NCBI GenBank assembly: GCA_035533075.1
Contig: DATLUO010000191.1
Location: 1 to 34,920 of the forward strand
Length of the DNA: 34,920 nt
Direction: 5' to 3'
DNA from: Pirellulales bacterium
GTDB taxonomy: Bacteria; Planctomycetota; Planctomycetia; Pirellulales; JAICIG01
The position numbers and the translations under genes were made by a program. Below are positions 22,810-30,950 of this stretch, in pieces; the first letter of the stretch is position 1, and every line of letters starts with the position of its first letter. The notes under the pieces are model-generated. The model did no database searches. It worked only from the letters and a program-made list of their open reading frames with translations, and had not been told where the DNA came from.

Positions 22810-24141
22810 CTACTGCCCACCTTCTTCGGAATGCACTTCCTGGACCTCGGCCAGTGCCTCGGAGCCGTTTGGCATCGGTGGGGCGCCGGCTTGCAACTCG
22901 GCCTCCTCCCTCTCTTTCGCCTCAAGCTCCTTGGTGGCGGCGTCGATCCGTTCCTGCTCGCGCTGGCGGCGACGCTCTTCGCTGGCCGCGGCCTCGGCCT
23001 CAAGCGCTTTCGCTTCGGCCTGGGCCACAATCGTATCGACCTGCTCCAGCGACAGCCCGCCCATCTCCATCAGCGAGTCGGGCTCGATCACCGACAGATC
23101 ATCGTAGGACAAAAAGCCTTCGCCGACCAGCTTTTCCGCCAGACCTTCGTCGACGCCTTCCAGGGCGCTGAACCCGCCGACCGCCCGTTCAATCTGCTCG
23201 TCGAGCTCTTCGCGGGTCATGATCTCGATATCCCAGCCGCAGAGCTTGCTGGCCAGCCGCACGTTTTGCCCGCGGCGGCCGATGGCCAGCGACAACTGGT
23301 CTTCGCGCACCAGCACGATGGCCCGACCCAGCATCGAGCACAAAATGACCTCATCGACCTCGGCGGGCTGCAGGGCGTTGGGAATCAACACCTGCATGTC
23401 GTCGCTCCAGCGGACAATGTCGATCCGCTCGCCCGCCAATTCATCGACGATGTTCTTGATGCGGTTGCCGCGCACGCCGACGCACGCGCCGACGCAATCG
23501 ACCCGCTGATCGGTGCTGCTCACGGCCACTTTCGTGCGATAGCCCGGCTCGCGTGCCATAGCCCTGATCTCGATGACGCCGTCGGCAATCTCCGGGATTT
23601 CCTGCTCGAACAACCGGCCGACCAGCGCCGGCCGGGTGCGGCTGAGAATGACCTTGACCCGGCTGCCGGCCTTGCGCACTTCGCAAATCGTGGCCCGCAC
23701 GCGTTCGTTGGCGTGATGCGTCTCGCCCGGAATCTGCTCGCTGCGGGGAAGGATGGCCTCGCAATTCGGCAGCGCCACGGTGGCGGCGCCGCCTTCATAC
23801 CGCTGCACGACTCCGGTGACGAGCTGGCCTTTTTCCTTGTCGTATTCGTCGTACAGGGCGTCGCGCTCGGCTTCGCGGACCTTCTGGATGATGACTTGCT
23901 TGGCGGTTTGGGCCACGATGCGTCCCAGGGTCTCGCCCGCGTCGAGCGGCACTCCGTTGTGCGTGCCGCTGATGGTTCCGTCGGCGCGGTCGATGTGGAC
24001 CAGGCAGTCCTGTTCTTCACCGTATTGTTTTTTGGCGGCCGAGACCAAGGCCGCCTCGATCGCCTCGAAGACGATTTCCTTGTCGATGTTCTTGTCGCGG
24101 TGAATCGTGTCGACGATTCGGAGCAGTTCGCTGGTATTCAT
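22810..24141 (-). CDS. nusA: Transcription termination/antitermination factor NusA
   Basis: NusA binds RNA polymerase and nascent RNA and governs pausing, termination and antitermination. The 443-aa protein has an N-terminal RNAP-binding domain ([21 protein letters not shown]) and an S1 domain ([20 protein letters not shown]). Two KH domains follow ([40 protein letters not shown]). After a short helix-hairpin-like segment ([20 protein letters not shown]) it ends in a Glu/Ala/Arg-rich coiled-coil tail. I chose the ATG at 24141 (MNTSELLR); an in-frame ATG at 24150 adds three residues. It heads the nusA-infB-rbfA operon. Confidence 0.96.
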   Translation of the reverse strand: MNTSELLRIVDTIHRDKNIDKEIVFEAIEAALVSAAKKQYGEEQDCLVHIDRADGTISGTHNGVPLDAGETLGRIVAQTAKQVIIQKVREAERDALYDEYDKEKGQLVTGVVQRYEGGAATVALPNCEAILPRSEQIPGETHHANERVRATICEVRKAGSRVKVILSRTRPALVGRLFEQEIPEIADGVIEIRAMAREPGYRTKVAVSSTDQRVDCVGACVGVRGNRIKNIVDELAGERIDIVRWSDDMQVLIPNALQPAEVDEVILCSMLGRAIVLVREDQLSLAIGRRGQNVRLASKLCGWDIEIMTREELDEQIERAVGGFSALEGVDEGLAEKLVGEGFLSYDDLSVIEPDSLMEMGGLSLEQVDTIVAQAEAKALEAEAAASEERRRQREQERIDAATKELEAKEREEAELQAGAPPMPNGSEALAEVQEVHSEEGGQ

Positions 24142-24460
24142 GGCACTCATCTTTCGGCGCCCGTGGCGCGCTAAAAATCGGATTGTCGAATTGTAAGGCG
24201 GGTCGGGCGGAGCTCGGTCCGCATTTCCCACCGGTGGCGTCATTCATCTTGGGGCGGCACCCGGCAAGGCTCAACGCTCGCGCCACCGCCCGGTCTTGGC
24301 CTCCTTGAAATAAATTAAGTACCTACTTGTAGGGCGGGCCGGCGCTCGCAAGCTCGCTGGTCCCGCCCTACGCCCCATAAAACGAAAACGGCAACCAGCC
24401 TACCCCACCGGCCGCCGCCCGACTAGACGACTACCGACATAAAGGTACCGACCTGGTTAC
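24142..24460. other. Spacer upstream of nusA holding a palindromic repeat
   Basis: No gene is supported in these roughly 320 bases. The nusA operon promoter should lie here. A palindrome (24329-24371) is described separately. No clear terminator for the ABC ATPase gene was found apart from that palindrome, which lacks a T-run. Confidence 0.4.
24329..24371. repeat. GTAGGGCGGG...CCCGCCCTAC palindromic element
   Basis: Arms GTAGGGCGGG (329-338) and CCCGCCCTAC (362-371) pair perfectly over 10 bp around a 23-base loop. The loop contains a CGCTCGCAAGCT core. The reverse complement matches 29461-29499 almost base for base, so this is one copy of a dispersed family. Confidence 0.85.
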
Positions 24461-25666
24461 CTATCTCACCCCCGGCGGACACAGGTTTCGACCGGACTGG
24501 CCGTCGAACCAATGTGCCCGCCGCATGTCCAACAATGCGATAACTTGCTCTCCTGGTTTCAGCCCCGAGCAGTCCCGACACCTACATAATACCGCGCCGG
24601 TCCAATTAGGCGATGCCGAATTCGGCGATTGCGTCGCCGAGGGACCCGGCGAAATCGAGATCAGGCAACCATCGCCTTGGCTTTCGACCATCTCGACGCA
24701 CGCCGGCACGGCCACAGAGTCGTCGGAAAGTGCCGTCTCGCTCGGGGATGGCTGCGGGCTGAGGGATGAGCGATAAGGGATGGCGGGGCCGACAAGATGC
24801 ACGTCTTCGGGCCGCAGCCCCACCTGGCAGGGACCGCCGGTTTCACTCCCCCGCCACCAGTGGCGGTCGACCTCCATCGACCAACCGCCGCCGGACAGGC
24901 GAAATGAGCTGCCGTCCGCCCCCTGGCCCGCCGGTCGAGCATCGAAAAAATTCATCGGCGTGTTTCCCACGAAGCCCGCCACGAAACGATTGGCCGGCCA
25001 GTCGTAAACTTCCTGCGGTTGGCCAACTTGCTCGATTTTGCCCCGACGGATGACGGCCACCCGGTTGCCCAGCGCCAATGCCTCCGACTGATCGTGGGTC
25101 ACGTAGAGCATGGTGGCGCCCAGTTCGGCGTGGAGTTGCTTGATCTGCCGCCGCAGATCGAGACGTAAGGGAGCGTCGAGGTTCGAAAGCGGCTCGTCGA
25201 AGAGAAATACGGCCGGACGGCGGATCATGGCCCGCCCCAGCGCCACGCGCTGCCCTTCTCCGCCCGAAAGTTCGCCGGGCTTGCGGTCGAGCAACGACTC
25301 GATGCCGAGCTTGGCCGCGGTTTGCCTTACCCGATCGTCGATTTCCTTGCGGCTGAAAGACTTGAGGCCGAACGAAAGGTTCTTGTAAACTGTCCAGTGC
25401 GGATAGAGGGCGTGGCTTTGAAAGACCATCGCCACGTCACGATCTCGGGCCGCGACGTCGTTGACCGCGCGTGTGCCGATGCGGATGGTGCCGTCGGTCG
25501 GCCGCTCGAGTCCGGCCACCAATCGCAAAAGCGTGCTCTTGCCGGAACCGCTCGGTCCCAACAGGGCCAGCAGCTCGCCGTGGTACACTTCCAAATCGAG
25601 GCTGTCGCAGGCAACAATGCCGCCGGGATAGCGTTTAGACAGCCCTTCGAGCACGATGCCAGCCAT
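24461..25666 (-). CDS. Sugar-type (MsmX/UgpC/MalK-like) ABC transporter ATPase
   Basis: The 401-aa ATPase should power a carbohydrate or polyol ABC importer at the inner membrane. Walker A is GPSGSGKST (37-45), the Q-loop is at Q83 and the signature LSGGEGQR at 133-140 (Glu where Gln is usual). Walker B is VFLFDEP at 153-159, and the H-loop has H191. A TOBE-type C-terminal domain follows (VGLRPEDVHLVGP). It contains a Ser/Pro-rich insertion of about 20 residues (about 300-320), encoded partly by three heptamers at 24761-24781. No permease or binding-protein gene is nearby, so it may serve distant permeases as MsmX does. It starts 25 bases after the PVC small basic protein gene. Confidence 0.9.
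   Translation of the reverse strand: MAGIVLEGLSKRYPGGIVACDSLDLEVYHGELLALLGPSGSGKSTLLRLVAGLERPTDGTIRIGTRAVNDVAARDRDVAMVFQSHALYPHWTVYKNLSFGLKSFSRKEIDDRVRQTAAKLGIESLLDRKPGELSGGEGQRVALGRAMIRRPAVFLFDEPLSNLDAPLRLDLRRQIKQLHAELGATMLYVTHDQSEALALGNRVAVIRRGKIEQVGQPQEVYDWPANRFVAGFVGNTPMNFFDARPAGQGADGSSFRLSGGGWSMEVDRHWWRGSETGGPCQVGLRPEDVHLVGPAIPYRSSLSPQPSPSETALSDDSVAVPACVEMVESQGDGCLISISPGPSATQSPNSASPNWTGAVLCRCRDCSGLKPGEQVIALLDMRRAHWFDGQSGRNLCPPGVR
24761..24781. repeat. Three 7-bp units inside the ABC ATPase gene
   Basis: GAGGGAT, GAGCGAT and AAGGGAT follow each other within the TOBE-domain coding sequence. There they encode part of a Ser/Pro-rich insertion. The array is short and imperfect, but it has the same 7-bp period as the intergenic arrays. 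Confidence 0.5.
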
Positions 25667-25691
25667 GATCACCCTTGGCGGACGATCGACA

Positions 25692-25964
25692 TCACTTCTT
25701 GGCCGGCGCGGCGGCGCCTTTCTTGGCCGGCGCGGCAGCGGCGCCTTCGGCGACCGCGGTGCCTTCACCCTCTTCTTCTTCCTTACGCTTCTTTTTCTTC
25801 TTCATCGAGATCTTGTAGACCCGCACTTTGGGCAGACCCAGCGGGCTTTGGCCTTCTTGCCAACGGTCCGACGATTGCAGCCGCGCGATCCGCTCGCCGC
25901 GGGTCAGCACGCTCCGCGAGCGCACCAACCCGGCACGAATCTGCAAGCTCTTGTCCATAGTCAT
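25692..25964 (-). CDS. PVC-type small basic protein
   Basis: The 90-aa protein reads MTMDKSLQIRAGLVRSRSVL followed by TRGERIARLQSSDRW and GLPKVRVYKISMKKKKKRK, and ends in a Glu-rich then Ala/Pro/Lys-rich tail. The KSL...L-R-R-VLTR-ERI-L...GLPKVRV pattern matches, from memory, the small basic protein restricted to Planctomycetes, Verrucomicrobia and Chlamydiae (TIGR04137-like), thought to bind nucleic acid or ribosomes. GGAG lies about 12 bases before the chosen ATG; an ATG two codons later is possible. It is probably co-transcribed with the ABC ATPase. This gene is the best taxonomic marker in the window. Confidence 0.88.
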   Translation of the reverse strand: MTMDKSLQIRAGLVRSRSVLTRGERIARLQSSDRWQEGQSPLGLPKVRVYKISMKKKKKRKEEEEGEGTAVAEGAAAAPAKKGAAAPAKK

Positions 25965-26099
25965 GGCGACGATTCTCCTTCTCCGACCTCTTTATTCCCG
26001 CACGGGCGGCTTTGGTTCAATTCGCAACCCACTAATATAGGCAAGCCGGCGCTTGGCTTCAAGGCAGGCGGTCCGGACCGGTCACGTCTCGCTGCCCCA

Positions 26100-26285
26100 A
26101 TGGGAAACCTCGTCGTCGGCGCGTCGCTGGAAGAAGCGTTGAAGATCAATCCATTTCGCGCCGACATTCACGCCGAGCTCAGCCGTATCACCGCGGCGGC
26201 CGGTCGCCTCGAGCTCAGCGAACGTCATCGGCGCATGAGCCAACGACTGAAAGCCGACGCGACCGAACCGCCGGACTCGGACTAA
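26100..26285 (+). pseudogene. C-terminal fragment of a TPR protein
   Basis: The plus strand reads VVGASLEEALKINPFRADIH then AELSRITAAAGRLELSERHRR before ending EPPDSD and a stop. The phrase EEALKINPFRADIHAELSRI is the second helix and turn of a tetratricopeptide repeat. No upstream repeats, ribosome-binding site or plausible N-terminus remain, so I read it as a decayed gene end. An intact 61-aa protein from the ATG at 26100 is less likely. Confidence 0.45.
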
Positions 26286-26617
26286 TCTCCGCGGTTGGTG
26301 TAGGGCGCCTGCGTACCGGGTTCGGCGAAGCTTTACTGGATGTCGGCGCACAAGCCACGGATTTCCACAAGCGCACGGGATCCCAACTGGCAACCGTTGC
26401 AGTTCATAGCATCGGAAGCGACGGGTTAGGCGTACCGGCCCTAACGCCCGCCCGCCTTGAGCGTCGTGACCGCCCGCGGCGGCCAAGTTTCCGGCCTCGT
26501 GCCGTTCTTGCCTGCGGCGGAGATTAAAATATCGCCAGCTTGCTGCACGTCCTTTACCTGCCGTCTACAATAACGGTGGGAAAGCGGTGCTCAAAGCAAT
26601 AATAAGGAGAGATTGTC
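26286..26617. other. Upstream region of the Gly/His-rich TPR gene
   Basis: No gene is supported here. The downstream end holds AAGGAGAG about 7 bases before the ATG at 26618, a strong ribosome-binding site. The preceding A/T-richer 100 bases probably contain the promoter, but no clear hexamer pair was found. Confidence 0.4.
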
Positions 26618-28306
26618 ATGCGTTTCCGCAAATGGTCGTCGGTGGCCGCTCTGTTGGCCGTGTTGATGTGGAACATGCCGCAACTTGCGGAGGCGCATGG
26701 TGGCGGCGGGGGTGGTGGAGGCGGCCACGGCGGCGGAGGCTTCGGAGGCGGAGGTTTTGGCGGGGGCCACGGAGGTTTTGGCGGCGGATTCGGCGGCGGG
26801 CACATGGGCGGATTCGGCGGCGGGCACATGGGAGGCTTCGGCGGAGGGCACATGGGCGGAATGGGTGGCTACGGCGGCGGACATTACGGCGGCATGGGCG
26901 GCATGGGCGGCATCAGCGGCGGCCATCACGCTGGCATGGGTGGCTATGGGATCGGCGGACATAGCGGACTGGGCGGTTACAGCGGCCTCGGCGGACATAG
27001 CGGCCTCGGCTCGCCTGCCATTGGCGGAATGCATAGTGGAGGCATCGGCCATAGTGGGACCCTGGGCGGATTCTCCGGCGTCGGCGGTCATCATGCCGGC
27101 GGTCTGGGCACCGTTAACCACAATCCCAGTTCATTTACCGGACAACATTTCAACAGCGGTACGGCGGGCAGCCACGTGATGAGCGGCTACCGCGGCGTCG
27201 GCGGAACGACGTTCGCCGGCACGCATGCCCAGGGCCTCTTGTCGCACCAGGCCGGCAACTTGGGCGGACATTCCAATTTCTTGCAGCAGCATCACGTCGG
27301 TGGCGTCGGCACGGGCACGGGCTGGGGCGGCCACAACGCGACGGGCGGCCTGACCGGCACCGGCGGTGCGTCGGGCATGCACCACGGCGGCATGATGGGC
27401 CAGCACCACGGCGGCATGATGGGCCAGCACCACGGCATGAACGGAAACCACAACTTCAACCGCGGCTTTTTTCCGTTCTTCGGCTATCCCTTTTTCGGCT
27501 TCGGTTATCCGTTCTTTGGACTCGGTTACGGCTTGTACGGCCTGGGCTATGGCTACGGCGGCTATGGGTACGGCGGCTATGGTTATGGCGGCTACGGCTA
27601 TGGCTATAATCCCAACGCCTATTACTACGGTCCCTATGGCTACGGCTATGGCGGGTACGGCTATCCCTACGGCTATTCTCAGACCGCGCCCACTCAGCCA
27701 ACTCAGCCCGCCGTGAAGGCCAGCGACGCCGAAGTGTTCGCTCAGAAGGGAGAGAACGACTTCAAAGCCGGTGACTACAAATCCGCCGTCTATGCCTGGA
27801 AGCACGCGCTGGTCGACGATCCGCAAAACGGCGTGCTGATCATGATGTTGGCGCAGGGTCTGTTCGCCATGGGCAACTTCAACGAAGCGGCCGGCGCGGT
27901 GCAGCAGGCCATGCTGCTCTTGCCCGAAGATCAGTGGGGGGTGGTCGTGGCGAACTACCGCGAGCTGTACGGCAAGATCGGCGACTACACGACGCAGTTG
28001 CGGGCCTTGGAAAAGGCCGTAAAAGCGGCTCCCGACGACGCCGGCACGCGCTTCTTGCTGGGCTATCACTACGGATTCCTGGGCTATCCGCAGCAGGCGG
28101 TGAAGCAACTCGACAAGACGCTTAAGATCCAGCCCGACGACCAGTTGGCCAAGAAGCTGCGCCAGCAGTTCCAAGCGAAGTTGCCGGCCGGCGACAACGG
28201 CCAGGGTGGGCAGGGCGACGGCAAGAAAGCTCAACCCTTCGGCAACCAGGCCGACGATAAGACGGCCGACGATGCAAAAAAAGCCGCCGATGCGAAAGGC
28301 GCCTAA
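26618..28306 (+). CDS. Exported Gly/His-rich protein with TPR domain
   Basis: The 562-aa product begins with a signal peptide (MRFRKWSSVAALLAVLMWNM, cleavage after about AEA). A Gly/His/Met-rich region of about 250 residues with GGGHMGGFGGGHMGG-type repeats comes next. A short FF/GY segment (FFPFFGYPFFGFGYPFFG) and a GYGGYGYGG region follow. Residues about 360-520 hold TPR-like helices (AEVFAQKGENDFKAGDYKSA; RALEKAVKAAPDDAGTRFLL), and a Lys/Asp/Ala-rich tail closes. The TPR part should bind proteins, whereas the Gly/His part may bind metal or form an extended surface layer. It is followed 12 bases later by the sarcosine oxidase-like gene. Confidence 0.85.
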   Translation: MRFRKWSSVAALLAVLMWNMPQLAEAHGGGGGGGGGHGGGGFGGGGFGGGHGGFGGGFGGGHMGGFGGGHMGGFGGGHMGGMGGYGGGHYGGMGGMGGISGGHHAGMGGYGIGGHSGLGGYSGLGGHSGLGSPAIGGMHSGGIGHSGTLGGFSGVGGHHAGGLGTVNHNPSSFTGQHFNSGTAGSHVMSGYRGVGGTTFAGTHAQGLLSHQAGNLGGHSNFLQQHHVGGVGTGTGWGGHNATGGLTGTGGASGMHHGGMMGQHHGGMMGQHHGMNGNHNFNRGFFPFFGYPFFGFGYPFFGLGYGLYGLGYGYGGYGYGGYGYGGYGYGYNPNAYYYGPYGYGYGGYGYPYGYSQTAPTQPTQPAVKASDAEVFAQKGENDFKAGDYKSAVYAWKHALVDDPQNGVLIMMLAQGLFAMGNFNEAAGAVQQAMLLLPEDQWGVVVANYRELYGKIGDYTTQLRALEKAVKAAPDDAGTRFLLGYHYGFLGYPQQAVKQLDKTLKIQPDDQLAKKLRQQFQAKLPAGDNGQGGQGDGKKAQPFGNQADDKTADDAKKAADAKGA

Positions 28307-28318
28307 ACGCGGTCGCGG

Positions 28319-29449
28319 ATGGAACGCTATGAGGCGATTGTCGTTGGCATAGGCGGCGTGGGCAGCGCCGTCCTTTGCCATCTGGCCCGCCGGGGCGTGC
28401 GCGTGCTGGGTCTCGATCGCTTTCCGCCGGGACACGATCGCGGCAGCTCGCACGGCTCGACCCGCATCATTCGGCAGGCTTATTTCGAGCACGCCGATTA
28501 TGTTCCCTTGCTGCTTCGGGCATGGGAACTTTGGAGCGAACTCGCCGCCGAGTGGGGCCGGCCGCTGTTGGAAGAGGTCGGCCTGTTGCAGATCGGCCCC
28601 GCCGACGGCGTGGTCGTGCCGGGCGTGATGGAAAGCGCCCGCCGGCACGGCCTCGACGTCGAGCAAGTTCCGCCCGGCGAGATCGTGGCCCGCTGGCCGG
28701 GCTTTCACGCGCATGACGGACTGCTTGGCGCCTACGAGCGCCGCGCCGGTTATCTGCGCGTCGAAGACGGCGTGCGGGCCCACCTCGCCGCGGCCCTGGC
28801 GGCGGGCGCTGAGGTGCGGTGCGACCGCGCCGTGGTGGCCTGGCGCGGCGAGGGTCCGTCGGTCGCGGTGCAAACCGACCGCGAAGAGATTCGTGCCGAC
28901 CGGCTGCTGATTACCGCGGGACCTTGGGCCGGCGATCTTTTGGCCGATTTCGCGGTCCGCTTGACGGTGTTGCGCAAACCGGTCTTTTGGCTGGCGACCC
29001 GCGACGACGCCTACCTTGCCCAACGTGGCGCACCGTGTTTCTTGTACGAGCTGCCCTCGGGAATCTTTTACGGCATTCCGCAGACCGACGAGCGTGGTGT
29101 GAAGGTGGCCGAGCACAGCGGTGGCGAGCCGGTCGACGATCCGCTTCGGCTCGATCGCGCGTTACGGGCAGACGACCACCACCGCGTGACCCGCTTCGTG
29201 GCCGGCTATCTGCCGCGGGCCACGCCGGAGGTGCGGCAGCATTCGGTCTGCATGTACACGATGACCTCGGACCAGCATTTCATTGTCGATCGGCACCCCA
29301 GCTTTCCGCAGGTGGTGCTGGTAGCGGGCCTTTCCGGGCACGGCTTCAAGTTTGCGCCGGTGTTGGGCGAGATTGCGGCCGACCTGGCCCTGAAGGGTCA
29401 AACGCGGCACCCGATCGGCTTTTTACGCTTGGACCGCTTTCACGCTTGA
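28319..29449 (+). CDS. Monomeric sarcosine/N-methyltryptophan oxidase-like flavoprotein
   Basis: The 376-aa enzyme is predicted to oxidise an N-methyl amino acid with FAD, releasing formaldehyde and hydrogen peroxide. The Rossmann motif VGIGGVGSAVLCHLARRG begins at about residue 9. GSSHGSTRIIRQAYFEHADY is the family's FAD/substrate segment. C311 in SVCMYTMTSDQHF matches the cysteine that carries covalent FAD in MSOX/SolA. GLSGHGFKFAPVLGE is the C-terminal FAD contact. Length and motifs are normal. The gene is probably co-transcribed with the Gly/His-rich gene, though no metabolic link is evident. The physiological substrate (sarcosine, N-methyltryptophan or another) is not decided by sequence. 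Confidence 0.9.
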   Translation: MERYEAIVVGIGGVGSAVLCHLARRGVRVLGLDRFPPGHDRGSSHGSTRIIRQAYFEHADYVPLLLRAWELWSELAAEWGRPLLEEVGLLQIGPADGVVVPGVMESARRHGLDVEQVPPGEIVARWPGFHAHDGLLGAYERRAGYLRVEDGVRAHLAAALAAGAEVRCDRAVVAWRGEGPSVAVQTDREEIRADRLLITAGPWAGDLLADFAVRLTVLRKPVFWLATRDDAYLAQRGAPCFLYELPSGIFYGIPQTDERGVKVAEHSGGEPVDDPLRLDRALRADDHHRVTRFVAGYLPRATPEVRQHSVCMYTMTSDQHFIVDRHPSFPQVVLVAGLSGHGFKFAPVLGEIAADLALKGQTRHPIGFLRLDRFHA

Positions 29450-29684
29450 TGGATGCAGCGGTAGGGTGGGACCAGCGAGCTTGCGAGCGCCGGCCCACCG
29501 ATACCGACGTCGTTTTCATGGTGGGCCGGCGCTCGCAAGCTTGTATTGGCAATGCTTCGCCGAGCACTGCTTGGCCGGCGAACCACGCGCAGCGCGCTGC
29601 CAATTCGGCGCGTGGCTCGGCCCGAGGCCAGCCACGATGGCTAGCGCGCCGATGCGCTGCCGGCAACGCCTACGCGCCGTTCCC
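29450..29684. other. Convergent spacer downstream of the oxidase gene
   Basis: This region has no supported gene. It contains the palindromic repeat at 29461-29541 and a shorter inverted repeat CCACGCGC/GCGCGTGG near 29592-29626. Both may terminate transcription from the two convergent genes, but neither has a T-run. Confidence 0.45.
29461..29541. repeat. Compound palindrome: family element plus inverted half-copy
   Basis: Bases 29461-29499 match the reverse complement of the 24329-24371 element, with one change in each terminal arm. An inverted copy at 29520-29541 is perfectly complementary to 29478-29499 over 22 bp, with a 20-base loop. The two copies can form a strong GC hairpin just past the oxidase stop codon. 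Confidence 0.85.
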
Positions 29685-30950
29685 CTAAATGATGAAGTAG
29701 TGGGCTGCGAACAACACCGAATAGATCACCAGGAAAAACGCCGATAGGAGCAATCCAACGAAGACGACGACGCGTGGTAGGCGCGCCGACATCCGGCCAA
29801 GGACGATGTAAATCGGCAGCGCCACCGCGACGTAACGACCGCAGCTTCCCATGCACATTTCGAACGACCTTGTAAAATAAGGGATGGCGACGGCGGCCGT
29901 GGCAAACATCGCCTCGTTTTTATTTATCCAACGGTGCCGTACGCCCGCGGCGATCAGAACCACCGCGAGCAAGAAATAGAGAGGGTTGAAGGCCTGCAGG
30001 CTGAATAGAAAGTGATTCTGCAAGTCATGCCGCTGCCAAAAAGCGGGTGACGACGGCACGTAAACAGACCACAGCGGCTCTAGCGTGCCGATCGCCAAGA
30101 CCGTCGGCCAGGCCGCTTCCGGCGGGCGCAGCCGCCATTGACGCTGCGCGGTCGCGAAGGCGGCGGCGTCGCCGAACTCGACGTATTGGAAAGCCATAAA
30201 CCCCACCAGCCCGCAGATTGCCAGAGGGACGAGCCAAATCATGGAAACGGCGAAGGAGCGCGCGTCCCGCGATCTTTGCCAACAGGCGGCGATCACCGGT
30301 GGCAGTAGCGCGACGCCGACGGGGCGAATCGCTGTTGCGGCGCCCGCGAGCGCACCGATCCAAGACAGCGGGCGCCTCTGCTCAATCGCCAATAGGCAAA
30401 GGCAGCAAACAAGGGAGAACAGGCTCTCAGTGTAGGCAAAACGGAAAAAGCAGGTCGTGGGAAACACGGCCAGCCACAGCAGTGCATAGCTTTGAGTTGC
30501 CGCATGGCCAGGAAAGCGATGGGCCAAGTAGTAGGCGAAGGTCAAATAGGTTCCCACCAGGGCGACGTTTGAAACCATGACCAGCGCCGCTTCCGGCGAG
30601 AGACCCGTCGCGCGGCTTAAAATCCTGCCGAGTAAGGGAAAAGCCGGGAAAAAGCCGGCCGTGGAAGGGCGGTCGGGGCTGTAGTAGTAACCATCGCGAC
30701 TGATGCGCGCATACCACTCGCCGTCCCAATTCGCCATCCGTACAAAGACGCCGTCAGCCTCCACCGCGTTTCCTTGCAGCGACGGCACGAACGCCATGCC
30801 AAATGCCACACTAGCCATAACGAAAGCCGTTGTGGCATAGCACACGATGAGCGCAGCCAAAAAGTTGGGCGCGTGCGTGTGCAGAGCGCCAAGCCTGTAT
30901 CGCGCACTAAACGTGGGGCGGCCTCCGTTGTGAAATGCGCCGCACGACAA
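29685..30950 (-). CDS. PIG-V-like mannosyltransferase (GT-C membrane protein)
   Basis: The 421-aa protein has about 10 membrane segments. It shows the PIG-V pattern: NWDGEWYARISRDGYYY, where the WDG-W-Y motif carries the catalytic Asp, then TAGFFPAFPLLGRIL and FFRFAYTESLFSL. PIG-V proteins transfer mannose from a polyprenyl or dolichyl phosphate donor on the outer membrane face. The start is uncertain: the frame opens at a TTG (30950) that overlaps the upstream gene by 44 bases, and later starts near the first membrane segment are possible. Its overlap with the anchored-protein gene suggests co-transcription with the mini-protein cassettes. It may glycosylate their products, but this is an inference. 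Confidence 0.8.
   Translation of the reverse strand: MSCGAFHNGGRPTFSARYRLGALHTHAPNFLAALIVCYATTAFVMASVAFGMAFVPSLQGNAVEADGVFVRMANWDGEWYARISRDGYYYSPDRPSTAGFFPAFPLLGRILSRATGLSPEAALVMVSNVALVGTYLTFAYYLAHRFPGHAATQSYALLWLAVFPTTCFFRFAYTESLFSLVCCLCLLAIEQRRPLSWIGALAGAATAIRPVGVALLPPVIAACWQRSRDARSFAVSMIWLVPLAICGLVGFMAFQYVEFGDAAAFATAQRQWRLRPPEAAWPTVLAIGTLEPLWSVYVPSSPAFWQRHDLQNHFLFSLQAFNPLYFLLAVVLIAAGVRHRWINKNEAMFATAAVAIPYFTRSFEMCMGSCGRYVAVALPIYIVLGRMSARLPRVVVFVGLLLSAFFLVIYSVLFAAHYFII

Noticed and set aside
26421-26560. Short minus-strand frame ending near 26440 considered as a gene remnant
   Set aside because: It gives plausible residues for only about 35 codons, with a stop upstream and no recognisable motif.
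27131-29116. Long minus-strand open frame opposite the Gly/His TPR and oxidase genes
   Set aside because: The plus strand encodes a signal-peptide TPR protein and a motif-complete flavoprotein. The minus frame has biased, meaningless composition.
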